From assembly GCF_017309185.1 (NCBI RefSeq), contig NZ_JAEKJZ010000006.1, positions 1-64,000 of the forward strand: 64,000 nt of DNA, given 5' to 3'. A model generated the notes under the pieces. That model saw only the letters and a list, made by a program, of their open reading frames with translations, made no database searches and was not told the DNA's origin. Numbering within the stretch: the first letter of the stretch is position 1; each line of letters begins with the position of its first letter. Positions 35,439 to 43,912 of the stretch are shown piece after piece. This DNA is from Roseibium aggregatum (lineage in GTDB: Bacteria; Pseudomonadota; Alphaproteobacteria; Rhizobiales; Stappiaceae). Made by a program: the position numbers and the translations under genes.

Positions 35439-37052
35439 CTACGCCAGCGCCTTCCTGTCCTCCTTGATCATGTCCGCTCCTTTTTCGGCGATCATGACAG
35501 TCGGCGCGTTGGTGTTACCGGAGGAAATCGTCGGCATCACCGAGGCGTCCACGACCCGGATATTGTCGAAGCCGCGCAGACGCAGGCGGCCGTCGACCAC
35601 GGAGGCCTCGTCGACGCCCATGCGGCAGGTGCTGACCGGATGGAAGATGGTGGTGCCGATATTGCCCGCCGCCGTCACCAGCTCTTCCTCGCTGGTATAG
35701 TCCGGCCCCGGCAGGAACTCCTCCGGCTGATAGGGCTTCATGGCGGGGGCCGCCATGATCCGGCGTGTCAGGCGGATGGCGTCCGCCGCCACGCGCTTAT
35801 CGGCCTCGGCGGAAAGATATTTCGGCAGGATTTCCGGCTGATCGCTCTTGTTCGGACTGGTGATGTGGACATGGCCCCGGCTTTCGGGGCGCAGGTTGCA
35901 GACGCTTGCCGTCATGGCCGGGAAGGGATGCAGCGGCTCGCCGAACTTCGGCAGGGACAGCGGCTGAACGTGATACTGAACGTTGGCGGTCTCGAACGAC
36001 GGGTCCGTCTTGGCGAAGACCCCGAGCTGGCTCGGCGCCATGGCCATCGGACCGGAGCGTTTCAAAAGATACTCCAGACCGATTTTCGCCTTGCCGGTCC
36101 AGGTGCTCGCCATCATGTTCATCGTTGCCGCGTTCTTGACCTTGAAGACCGGGCGCAACTGCAGGTGATCCTGAAGGTTCTCGCCGACATTGCGCATTTC
36201 GCGGAAGGGTTCGATGCCCGCCTTCTTCAGGATTTCCGGGTTGCCGATGCCGGAAAGCTCCAGGAGCTGCGGCGACCCGATCGCACCGGAGGACAGAAGC
36301 AGTTCGCCATCGATCGTCACCTTCGAAGCCTCGCCGGCGACATCGAGTTCAAGGCTTCCCGCCCGGCCGTCCTCGAATACGATCCGGCTGACATGGGCCT
36401 CCGTCAGGACCTGCAGGTTGGGCCTGCCCTGGGCCGGCTTCAGGAACGCCTTGACGCCGTTCCAGCGAAAGCCGGATTTCTGGGTGACCTGGAAATAGGC
36501 GGAGCCGAGGTTGTCGCCGCCGTTGAAATCCTCGGTTTTCGGGATGCCGAGCTGCTCGCACGCGTCCCGGAAAGCGTTGAGAAGCTCCCAGTTGATGCGC
36601 TGCTTTTCAACCCGCAAATTGCCGCCTTGCGCGTGCAGCTCATTGTCCCAGGCGTAGTGATCCTCGGACTTTTTGAAGTAGGGCAGCACATCGTCCCAGC
36701 CCCAGCCGGTCAGGCCTAGTTGGCGCCAGTGGTTATAGTCACGCGCCTGGCCGCGCATGTAGATCATGCCGTTGATGGAGGAACAGCCGCCCAGAACCTT
36801 GCCGCGCGGGTACACCAGCGACCGTCCGTTCAGTCCGTCATCCGGGGCGGTCTTGAAGCCCCAGTCGACCCTGGGGTTGCCGATGCAATAGAGATAGCCC
36901 ACCGGAATGTGGACCCAGAGATAATTGTCTCTCTTGCCCGCCTCCAGGAGCAGCACCCGGACATCCGGGTCTTCCGACAGGCGGTTTGCCAGAACGCAGC
37001 CGGCCGTTCCCGCACCGACAATGACATAATCCCATGCACCCAGATCGCGCAT
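35439..37052 (-). CDS. GMC-family FAD-dependent alcohol/choline dehydrogenase
   Basis: 537 residues. The N-terminal FAD-binding motif is YVIVGAGTAGCVLANRLS; GMC signature 1 is around YPRGKVLGGCSSINGMIYMR and signature 2 is GAIGSPQLLELSGIG. The C-terminal active-site His is in FHPVSTCRMG and the His/Asn position in SSGNTNAPTVM. It oxidises an alcohol with transfer to a membrane acceptor or oxygen. The closest remembered relatives are alcohol/PEG dehydrogenases rather than BetA, and no bet genes are nearby. Confidence 0.9.
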   Translation of the reverse strand: MRDLGAWDYVIVGAGTAGCVLANRLSEDPDVRVLLLEAGKRDNYLWVHIPVGYLYCIGNPRVDWGFKTAPDDGLNGRSLVYPRGKVLGGCSSINGMIYMRGQARDYNHWRQLGLTGWGWDDVLPYFKKSEDHYAWDNELHAQGGNLRVEKQRINWELLNAFRDACEQLGIPKTEDFNGGDNLGSAYFQVTQKSGFRWNGVKAFLKPAQGRPNLQVLTEAHVSRIVFEDGRAGSLELDVAGEASKVTIDGELLLSSGAIGSPQLLELSGIGNPEILKKAGIEPFREMRNVGENLQDHLQLRPVFKVKNAATMNMMASTWTGKAKIGLEYLLKRSGPMAMAPSQLGVFAKTDPSFETANVQYHVQPLSLPKFGEPLHPFPAMTASVCNLRPESRGHVHITSPNKSDQPEILPKYLSAEADKRVAADAIRLTRRIMAAPAMKPYQPEEFLPGPDYTSEEELVTAAGNIGTTIFHPVSTCRMGVDEASVVDGRLRLRGFDNIRVVDASVMPTISSGNTNAPTVMIAEKGADMIKEDRKALA

Positions 37053-37388
37053 GCTACCTCCCGAAACTGATTTTTCCGGATGGACGCACGGGAAACGTCC
37101 CGGGTCAAGTCAGCCGGGAGGGGTAGGTGTTCTGTCCGCTATTGGCGAGGCTCGATTATCCTGAAAGCGGTTTCTGCAGATACCTCTAACCCTTCTCCAC
37201 TGTCCTGCAGCAGGGCGATCGCATTTGGCGCGGCCAAGTTCCCTCTCCAAACGGGAGAGGTAAACTGGAGCTCGTGGCCACCGTTTCGGCAGGACGCTAT
37301 TGCCTTGCCCTCGAGGAATGGTACGAGGTGGAGGTATCGGCTACTTCACACACGGCGGAAACGCCCACCGACTTGATCAGGACCCTCC
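37053..37388. other. 336-base intergenic region
   Basis: No gene is supported between the divergent GMC oxidoreductase and the GNAT gene. A perfect small hairpin CCCTCTCC-AAAC-GGGAGAGG lies at 37241-37260. Open frames of about 60-100 residues here look like chance. Confidence 0.35.
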
Positions 37389-37805
37389 ATGGCCATCGAA
37401 CTGATTTCCCAAGTTCCGGATACCGACACCTATCTGCATCTGCGTGTCGCAAGCGGTCTTAGCGGGTACGAGCGGGAGGCCGCCGAGATCGGACTGAAGA
37501 ACAGCCTTTACTCGGTCCTGCTGACGGACAACGGCAGCGTTATCGGAATGGGGCGGCTGATCGGCGACGGCGGACTGTTCGTCCAGGTGACGGATATCGC
37601 CGTTCTCCCCGATTATCAGGGCCAGGGCCTCGGCAAACGCATCATGGCGGCGCTGACCGAATTCATCGAGGAGAACCTACCGGCCTCGACCTATGTCAGC
37701 CTGATCGCCGACATTCCGGCCAACCGGCTCTACGAGCAATACGGCTTTCGCGAGACCGCGCCGGCTTCGCTCGGCATGTCTCGGCGCGCGGCTAAAGACG
37801 CCTGA
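37389..37805 (+). CDS. GNAT-family N-acetyltransferase
   Basis: 138 residues of the GNAT fold. The acetyl-CoA-binding motif A is VTDIAVLPDYQGQGLGKRIM, containing QGQGLG, and motif B includes the C-terminal ANRLYEQYGFRET. AGGA precedes the ATG. The substrate is unknown. It is the first gene of a plus-strand set and may be followed by the membrane protein gene 33 bases downstream. Confidence 0.88.
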   Translation: MAIELISQVPDTDTYLHLRVASGLSGYEREAAEIGLKNSLYSVLLTDNGSVIGMGRLIGDGGLFVQVTDIAVLPDYQGQGLGKRIMAALTEFIEENLPASTYVSLIADIPANRLYEQYGFRETAPASLGMSRRAAKDA

Positions 37806-37838
37806 CGCCTGAGCCGTTTACGTAATTCTTACGGGTAC

Positions 37839-39068
37839 ATGCGACACAGGGAGACCAATTCGGGGGTCCATCAGGTGTCCAATCTCGCTCAGCGCAGTCT
37901 CGAAGGCACGTTCCTTGTCCTGTACCGGACCGCATGCCGGGCCTATCGGCCGTTGCGCGGCTGGATCGGCGCCGCGGTCCTGTGTGTTTTCATTGCCATG
38001 ACGGCGGCCGTGGTCCACTTCTTTCCGCAGTCGAACTGGGACATGTTCGCCTATACGGCGGCAATCCTTGAACCGGAAGCAGAAAGCGCGAAAGACCTGC
38101 ACCAGCAGGCCTATTCGATCGTGAAGGACAATGTCTCCGACGGCGAGTATCTGACGCTCACCCGGGACCGCCCTTACCGTATCCGCCAGGCGGACGACCC
38201 GGACGCCTTCATGACCATGCTGGGCTTCTACCGGCTCAAGCTGCTTTACTTCGAAACCGCCCGGGTGCTGACCGCCTTCATGGACCCGGTCAAGGCCCTG
38301 CGGCTGATCTCGCTTGCCTCCGCGGTCGCCGTCGGCGGCGTTCTGCTTGTCTGGCTCGGACGGACAGGCACGCTGATGTACGGACCCGTGGTTGTCGCGC
38401 TGCTGACCGTGTCGGCCTTCGGCGACGCGGCGCAGCTCCTGTCGCCGGATCTTTACGCGACGGTCTTCCTGGTTCTGACGGCCTGGTTCTATCTGGAGCG
38501 ATGGGACATCCCCGCGGCCCTCAGCCTGATCGCAGCCTTTCTCGTGCGTCCCGACCATCTCGCGTTCATCGGTGTCTTCTTCGTCTTCGCTGCCATCTAC
38601 GGACCTGGACGCTGGACGCTAAGCGCCTGTTTCGCCGCCTGTCTGGCGCTCTATGTCTGGCTGACTCGCGGCGCTCATCATCCCGGCTGGTGGATCCATC
38701 TGTGGTTCACGCATGTGGAATACGTACCGACCCTGGAAGGTTTCGATCCGCCGTTCTCGGTCGCCAGCTATCTCAAGATCCTGATGCGCTCGACCGTCCG
38801 CTCCCTGATGAGCCAGACATGGCTTGCCGTCCTGTTCGCCGAAGTTCTGTTCTTCGCCAGATGCATCCGGCCGGCGGGGATGAACGCGCGCGCGAAAGTT
38901 CTGCTTTACGCCGTCTTTGCCTCCATCTGCGCGAAATACGTCGTGTTCCCGCATTACGAAACGCGGTTCTACCTGCCATATCTCGTCATCATGGGCATGA
39001 TCCTGCTGGTGAGCTGGCACCGGCAGCAGGTGAGCGGTCCGGACAGCCGGAAGGTCTCTGCCGGCTAA
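37839..39068 (+). CDS. Polytopic membrane protein of unknown function, GT-C-like
   Basis: 409 residues with about ten hydrophobic segments. The first helix (AAVLCVFIAMTAAVVHFF) is followed by PQSNWDMFAYTAAI, an acidic loop in the place where GT-C glycosyltransferases have their catalytic Asp. No other motif is recognised. A GTG at 37875 with GGGGGT upstream is an alternative start. It may be a lipid-linked-sugar transferase or an uncharacterised membrane protein; function is not assigned. Confidence 0.6.
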   Translation: MRHRETNSGVHQVSNLAQRSLEGTFLVLYRTACRAYRPLRGWIGAAVLCVFIAMTAAVVHFFPQSNWDMFAYTAAILEPEAESAKDLHQQAYSIVKDNVSDGEYLTLTRDRPYRIRQADDPDAFMTMLGFYRLKLLYFETARVLTAFMDPVKALRLISLASAVAVGGVLLVWLGRTGTLMYGPVVVALLTVSAFGDAAQLLSPDLYATVFLVLTAWFYLERWDIPAALSLIAAFLVRPDHLAFIGVFFVFAAIYGPGRWTLSACFAACLALYVWLTRGAHHPGWWIHLWFTHVEYVPTLEGFDPPFSVASYLKILMRSTVRSLMSQTWLAVLFAEVLFFARCIRPAGMNARAKVLLYAVFASICAKYVVFPHYETRFYLPYLVIMGMILLVSWHRQQVSGPDSRKVSAG

Positions 39069-39143
39069 CCGGCTCGCAAATCGGGTCGTCTCCACGCTTG
39101 CGTGCTCCTAAGGTCTTCCCCGAACCATCGAGGAGACCGAAGC

Positions 39144-39605
39144 ATGTTTCAGATCCATCCGCTGCCGGCCGGCGAATTTTCCTACTTGAACGGCCTTTCG
39201 GACACAGAGCTCGCGGCGCGCAATATTCAGGTGCATGTTTCCGACGGCAAATATCCCTGCCGGGTCTCGCTCGCCGATGCGCCCGAAGGCGAACGTGTCT
39301 TTCTTCTGAATTTCGAACATCTGCCGTGCGAAACACCCTATCGCTCCCGCCATGCGATCTTTGTCCGGGAGCGGGCGCAGGAAAGTCATCCGGAGCCGGG
39401 CGAAGTCCCGGCGGCGCTTTCCTCCCGCCTGCTGTCGGTCCGCGCCTTCAATGCGCGCCATGAGATGGTCGACGCGGATGTCGTCGACGGAATGCAGGTC
39501 GCCGGCCTTGTCTCACGGTTTTTCGGAAATCCGGACGTCGATTATATTCACCTCCATTACGCCCGCCGAGGCTGCTATGCGGCGCGGGTGACAAGGCCGG
39601 CCTGA
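39144..39605 (+). CDS. DUF1203 protein
   Basis: 153 residues. The layout matches DUF1203: PLPAGEFSYLNGLSDTELAA, the Cys in DGKYPCRVSL, LLNFEHLPCETPYRSRHAIF and VDYIHLHYARRGCYAARVTR. Function is unknown. ATG 39144 is preceded by GGAGACC; a longer frame from 39102 lacks a signal. Confidence 0.82.
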   Translation: MFQIHPLPAGEFSYLNGLSDTELAARNIQVHVSDGKYPCRVSLADAPEGERVFLLNFEHLPCETPYRSRHAIFVRERAQESHPEPGEVPAALSSRLLSVRAFNARHEMVDADVVDGMQVAGLVSRFFGNPDVDYIHLHYARRGCYAARVTRPA

Positions 39606-40000
39606 CCCGACTCATGCCTCCGGGCGTGCCATAAAGCCGCAGGCGCGCATGCCTCCGGCAGGGCGGCCGCCCAGCCTGTTCGGCCCCGAAAGCGGCATTG
39701 GCCTTTCCCTCCCGCTGGATTTTTTTAGATTTTCCTAAAAACATCAACGCATTAACATACCACGCGACGAGACCGGGCCATCGGCCCGCTTCGGCCGTTT
39801 ACCCCGAAGCCGCAGCCTCGGTCGGGGTCTTCCATCGCATCGGCCAACGTCCGGACTTTTCCCGATGCCGGTCGCGGTTTTTTCGCTAAACTGAAACCTG
39901 ATCCGGCTTCTCCGGGCCTAGTCCCGGACAGGAGACTGGCCTCGTTCGATCACCGCAAGGATGCAACACGCGCCTTGTCCGCCCATGGGAGGGACTGCTC
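39606..40000. other. 395-base intergenic region
   Basis: No gene is supported. A perfect AT-rich stem TTTTTAG-ATTTTC-CTAAAAA lies at 39722-39741 in GC-rich surroundings and could be a weak terminator on either strand or a protein-binding site. Confidence 0.35.
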
Positions 40001-40843
40001 ATGCCCACCGCCGCAAGCCGCCGCGCCGCCTTCAAGGCACTTCACGAGAAGGGCAAGGCCTTTCTCATGCCCAATCCCTTCGACATCGGCACCGCACGCA
40101 TTCTGGACGGGCTCCGCTTCGATGCGATTGCCACCTCCAGCGCCGGTTATGCCTGGACGCAAGGCGTGAAGGACGCGGAAGGGCTGATCAGCCGGGATGC
40201 AGCCCTGGCTCACGCCGCGGATATCATCTCTGTCACCAGCGTTCCGGTGAACGGCGACCTTGAAAACGGTTTCGGCGACAGCCCGGAAGAGGTCGCCGAG
40301 ACCGTCAAGGGCGCAATCGAAACCGGTCTGGCCGGATGTTCCATCGAAGACTACACGACGAACCCGGCGCGCCCCTACTATGAACTCGACCTCGCCGTTG
40401 AGCGTATCAAGGCAGCGGTCGACGTCAAAAACAGGCTGGCGCCCGATTTCATCCTGACGGCGCGCAGCGAAGGCCCGACCCAGTCGAAGGCGGAACTGGA
40501 GGAAACAATCAAACGCCTCAACGCCTTCGCCAAGGCCGGCGCCGACTGCGTTTATGCGCCGGACCTCAAGACCAGGGAAGAGATTGCGGCTGTCCTTGCC
40601 GCCGTCGATGCGCCCTTGAACATCCTTGCGGGACGCAAGAACTTTCACATTACCCGCAAGGAGCTCAGCGAGATGGGGGTAACGCGGCTGTCGATCGGGT
40701 CCGGTCTGGCCCGACAGGCCTATTATGCTTTCACGGCGGCCGCCGAACATATCAAGGACAGCGGCACATTCGGTTGTTTCGATGTGATCGACAGCCCGGA
40801 GCCGGTGGTGGATTTCGACACTTTCATGAAGTCGAAGTTCTAG
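40001..40843 (+). CDS. PEP mutase/isocitrate lyase-family enzyme
   Basis: 280 residues. Family features: FLMPNPFDIGTARIL, DAIATSSAGYAW, the Mg-binding region VPVNGDLENGFGD, GLAGCSIEDYT and LTARSEG. The KKCGH motif of true isocitrate lyases is absent. Relatives cleave or rearrange 2-hydroxy acids or phosphonates (oxaloacetate hydrolase, carboxyphosphonoenolpyruvate mutase); the reaction here is unknown. GGGAGGGA precedes the ATG. The adjacent GNAT gene starts 5 bases after its stop. Confidence 0.85.
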   Translation: MPTAASRRAAFKALHEKGKAFLMPNPFDIGTARILDGLRFDAIATSSAGYAWTQGVKDAEGLISRDAALAHAADIISVTSVPVNGDLENGFGDSPEEVAETVKGAIETGLAGCSIEDYTTNPARPYYELDLAVERIKAAVDVKNRLAPDFILTARSEGPTQSKAELEETIKRLNAFAKAGADCVYAPDLKTREEIAAVLAAVDAPLNILAGRKNFHITRKELSEMGVTRLSIGSGLARQAYYAFTAAAEHIKDSGTFGCFDVIDSPEPVVDFDTFMKSKF

Positions 40844-40848
40844 AAGAC

Positions 40849-41313
40849 GTGGACAGCGCGTCTGATGCCGAGAAACTCGAGCCGGCCGGTCCGGACGACG
40901 CGGGGAAGCTGACGGATCTCGCGCGCCGGGCCTATGCGCATTACATTCCGGTCCTGAATGCCGTTCCGCTTCCCATGACCGCCGATTACGGTGCCCTGAT
41001 CCGGGACCACGACGTCTGGGTGATACGGACGGAGGGCCGGATCGCAGCAAGTCTTGTTCTTGTCCACCTCGACGACCATCTGCTGATCGAAAGCATCGCG
41101 GTCGATCCTCAAAGCCAGGGCAGGGGTTTCGGCCGAAAGCTGCTCGGCTGGTCAATCCGGCGAACCAGGGACGCCGGGCTGCCGGAGATCCGCCTTTACA
41201 CCAACATCCTGATGACCTCGAACCGGGACTGGTACGGACGCCAGGGCTTCGAGGAGACCCACCGGGAACAGCGCGGCGACAAACGCATCGTGCACATGCG
41301 GAAGACGCTTTAG
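40849..41313 (+). CDS. GNAT-family N-acetyltransferase with stop codon in the inverted-repeat element
   Basis: About 154 residues. The acetyl-CoA motif is IAVDPQSQGRGFGRKLLG, followed by EIRLYTNILMTSNRDWYGRQGF. The GTG at 40849 is favoured because it follows the upstream stop by 5 bases; the longer ATG frame would overlap the previous gene by 70 bases. The stop codon TAG is the first three bases of the terminal inverted repeat at 41311, so insertion of that element may have set the C-terminus. Confidence 0.8.
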   Translation: MDSASDAEKLEPAGPDDAGKLTDLARRAYAHYIPVLNAVPLPMTADYGALIRDHDVWVIRTEGRIAASLVLVHLDDHLLIESIAVDPQSQGRGFGRKLLGWSIRRTRDAGLPEIRLYTNILMTSNRDWYGRQGFEETHREQRGDKRIVHMRKTL

Positions 41314-41580
41314 AGCCTTTCACGGTTAGATTGAAGCATTCTGCCGGAGCAGATTTGGTTCAAGGCCAAGGGCTTTGACGAAGGCCGTGCTGGCTGCACG
41401 GTCGAGGCAAAGCCCGACGGCATTGGGCCAAATCGGCCCGGCCCTTCGGGTTCGCGTCCGGCGGCCGCCTGCTTTGTCGCGCCGCTTGCCCATAGCCCGC
41501 TATGGGCTTCACGTCCCTCCGCGCAGCTCGACTCGCCGGACGACAAACAGAATGCTTCAATCTAGCCGTGAAAGGCTCTA
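41311..41580. mobile_element. 270-bp MITE-like element with 33-bp terminal inverted repeats
   Basis: The left end (41311-41343, TAGAGCCTTTCACGG...) and the right end (41548-41580) are inverted copies with one mismatch in 33 bases. The interior has further stems, including GCCCATAG-CCCG-CTATGGGC near 41488. No transposase is encoded. The terminal TAG on each side is the stop codon of the flanking convergent genes. I saw no obvious target-site duplication. It may be a non-autonomous mobile element or a bidirectional terminator unit. Confidence 0.7.
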
Positions 41581-42471
41581 GGGTACTGCCCAGTAGGTCA
41601 ATACGAGTGGCAGCGTGACCAACGTCAGGAGCGTGGAGACGAAGATGAAACCGGCAACGCCCGGCGCTTCCTCCGGCTGGTGCTGTGAAACCGCCAGATA
41701 GGTGGCAACCGATGGCGGCATGAAGCAGAGCAGCACGATGACCGCCTCGATCTTCGTGTCGAGTGCAAGCACGCGGGTCAGGAAAATGGCAGCGATGGCG
41801 GACAGACCGACATGGACGATGGACAGGGCCACCGCCCGAGTCAGGCCGGTGAATTTGAGCGTCGCGAGGCTGTGCCCGAGCGTGAGAAGCATGACCGGAA
41901 TCGCCAGCCCTGCCAGGATCTCAAGACTCTGTTCCAGAGGACCGGGAAGTTTCACACCGCCGGCCATGAGCCCCAGGGCAACGATTACCGCGTAAATCAC
42001 GGGTTGGCGCGCCAGGGCCCTGAAGTTCGGCTTGCCCATCGGCAGGGCGATCCCGATCGTGAAAATCGCCACCAGAACGACCACGACAAAGCCGATGGCG
42101 ACTGCCGCTCCCTCCGGCCCGAAGGCGAGAGTGGCAACCGGCAGGCCGATATTGCCGACGTTGGAGAGCATCATCGGTGACAGGTAGGCCTTGACCGGAA
42201 TGCGCAGGAGTTTCAGGACGGCAAAACCCAGACCTCCAAAGACCGCGATCATGGCGGCCGCGGCAAGCAAAACGGTCAAAAATGTCTCGAGCTGCACATG
42301 TTGCTTCGCAAGGTGAGACAGGACCAGGGTTGGATAACCCACATTGGAGACCAGGGAGCCGAATAGCTTGCGGTCAAAAGGAGCATTGACCGTTGCCAAG
42401 CCGTAGCCGACGAGGACGCACAGCAAAACCGGCAGCATGACGTTGACGACATGCCCAAAGATTTCCGTCAC
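41578..42471 (-). CDS. AEC-family transporter (auxin-efflux-carrier type)
   Basis: About 297 residues with ten hydrophobic segments in two five-helix halves. Family features include MLPVLLCVLVGYGLA near the start, LMLSNVGNIGLPVATLAFG-type sequence (PMMLSNVGNIGLPVATL) and a C-terminal PPSVATYLAVSQ. Bacterial members move malate, malonate or other organic acids. The GTG at 42471 is chosen because GGAGGGG lies six bases upstream. Its stop codon is supplied by the inverted-repeat element. Confidence 0.85.
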   Translation of the reverse strand: MTEIFGHVVNVMLPVLLCVLVGYGLATVNAPFDRKLFGSLVSNVGYPTLVLSHLAKQHVQLETFLTVLLAAAAMIAVFGGLGFAVLKLLRIPVKAYLSPMMLSNVGNIGLPVATLAFGPEGAAVAIGFVVVVLVAIFTIGIALPMGKPNFRALARQPVIYAVIVALGLMAGGVKLPGPLEQSLEILAGLAIPVMLLTLGHSLATLKFTGLTRAVALSIVHVGLSAIAAIFLTRVLALDTKIEAVIVLLCFMPPSVATYLAVSQHQPEEAPGVAGFIFVSTLLTLVTLPLVLTYWAVP

Positions 42472-42531
42472 CCGGCACCCCTCCGTTTTCCACGGCTGCA
42501 AACCTGCAACCCTCGGAAATACTACTTAAAC

Positions 42532-42569
42532 GTCACCGTTCCGCGACATGCAAGTCGCGGAACGGTGAC
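42532..42569 (-). terminator. Perfect 16-bp stem-loop after rsgA
   Basis: GTCACCGTTCCGCGAC (42532-42547) and its exact complement (42554-42569) enclose a six-base loop. It lies 39 bases after the rsgA stop on the minus strand and upstream of the AEC gene. There is no strong T-run, so it is either a weak terminator or an mRNA-end stabiliser. Confidence 0.5.
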
Positions 42570-42607
42570 CCAGCGCGCCAAAGCATCCTGCGCCAGGTGG
42601 AGGCCTT

Positions 42608-43702
42608 TTAGTCCGCTCCCCACTTCGTCCGGTTCTTGTGCTTCACGATGCTCCGGACCATCTTGCCGAACGCCTTGTCCTTCGATCTGCGCTCCGCAAG
42701 GCTGGCGCTGTTGAAAGCCTCCTCGGCCAACAGTTTCCGCCACCTTTGCAGTCGCGCTTCGTCGAGGTCTCCGGACCGGACCGCTTCCTGGACGGCGCAG
42801 CCCGGTTCGTCGCGATGCCGGCAGTCGCTGAAACGGCATCGGTCCGCAAGTGCGTTCAGATCCGCGAAGAGATCCGCAAGCCCGGCGGCCGCATCGGTCA
42901 GTTGCAGCTCGCGCATGCCCGGGGTGTCCAGAACGAGGCAGCCGCCGGGAACCCCATGCAATTGCCGCCGTGTGGTCGTGTGGCGGCCTTTGGCATCGTC
43001 TTCCCGGATTGCCTGGGTCGCAATGGATTGCGAACCGGCCAGGGCGTTGGTCAAGGTCGACTTGCCGACCCCGGACGAACCGAGGAACGCAACGGTTTGT
43101 CCCGGCCGGCACCAGTCGGCGAGCCTTGTCCGGGGTTCGTCGCCGCGCGCATCAAGGGTCACGACGGGAACGGAGGCCGAAATCGCGGCGGCCCTGTCGA
43201 CATAGTCTCGCGGATCCGACACCAGGTCCGATTTGGTCAGCAGGATGACCGGAGCGATTTCGGCCTCGAAGGCAACGGCGATATAGCGTTCGAGGCGGGC
43301 GACCTTGAAGTCCTGATTGCAGGAGGAAACGATAAAGACCGTTTCGATGTTCGCGGCGATCAGCTGGACCTGCCGGCCCGTGCCGGGCGCGCGCCGTTTC
43401 AGGAGACTTTTACGCTCCAGGATGCGGCTCAAAGCCAGGTGGCCGCGGTCAAGCAGCAGCCAGTCCCCCACCGTGGCATCCGCGCGCGGCGGGATCGTTT
43501 CGTCCAGGCCGTCGCCGATTACGTGCAGCGCATTGCGGTGCACCTCGACGATCCGGACAGGAGGGGTTGCGGTCAGTTCGTCCGAAGCGATCTGTTGCGC
43601 GAAAAACGGCTGCCAGCCGAGCGATTGAAGAGTTGACGCCTGCGAGACAGGATTGTCCGCCTTCGGCGTTGGAGGAAAAAATCGGGAGTAGTCACGTGTC
43701 AT
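42608..43702 (-). CDS. rsgA: Ribosome small-subunit-dependent GTPase A
   Basis: About 364 residues. Circularly permuted GTPase order: G4 LTKSDL, then G1 GSSGVGKST, then G3 DTPG. An N-terminal OB-fold region precedes it and a C-terminal zinc site CRFSDCRHRDEPGC follows. RsgA acts in late 30S assembly. Two starts are possible, ATG 43702 or 43732; neither has a clear Shine-Dalgarno sequence, and 43702 gives the more usual length. Confidence 0.93.
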   Translation of the reverse strand: MTRDYSRFFPPTPKADNPVSQASTLQSLGWQPFFAQQIASDELTATPPVRIVEVHRNALHVIGDGLDETIPPRADATVGDWLLLDRGHLALSRILERKSLLKRRAPGTGRQVQLIAANIETVFIVSSCNQDFKVARLERYIAVAFEAEIAPVILLTKSDLVSDPRDYVDRAAAISASVPVVTLDARGDEPRTRLADWCRPGQTVAFLGSSGVGKSTLTNALAGSQSIATQAIREDDAKGRHTTTRRQLHGVPGGCLVLDTPGMRELQLTDAAAGLADLFADLNALADRCRFSDCRHRDEPGCAVQEAVRSGDLDEARLQRWRKLLAEEAFNSASLAERRSKDKAFGKMVRSIVKHKNRTKWGAD

Positions 43703-43912
43703 TGGATTGCCCGTGAAATAAACACACGTCATCGGGCGCCCGCGCGGGGCACCGGTTCATGCATTTACGGCTCTCCGGTCTTCAGAGAGCCGGATCACAC
43801 AAGCTCTGACATCCAATCTCCATAATTGCGCCACTACCGGCGCAAGCTTCAGGTAATCCCTTCCTGCCGGCGTTTCAAGGCTGCTTTCAGGCTGTCGGGT
43901 CCCGAACAGGAC

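Noticed and set aside
41311..41580. Insertion sequence with transposase
   Set aside because: Only 270 bases long with no transposase-length open frame; at most a non-autonomous element.
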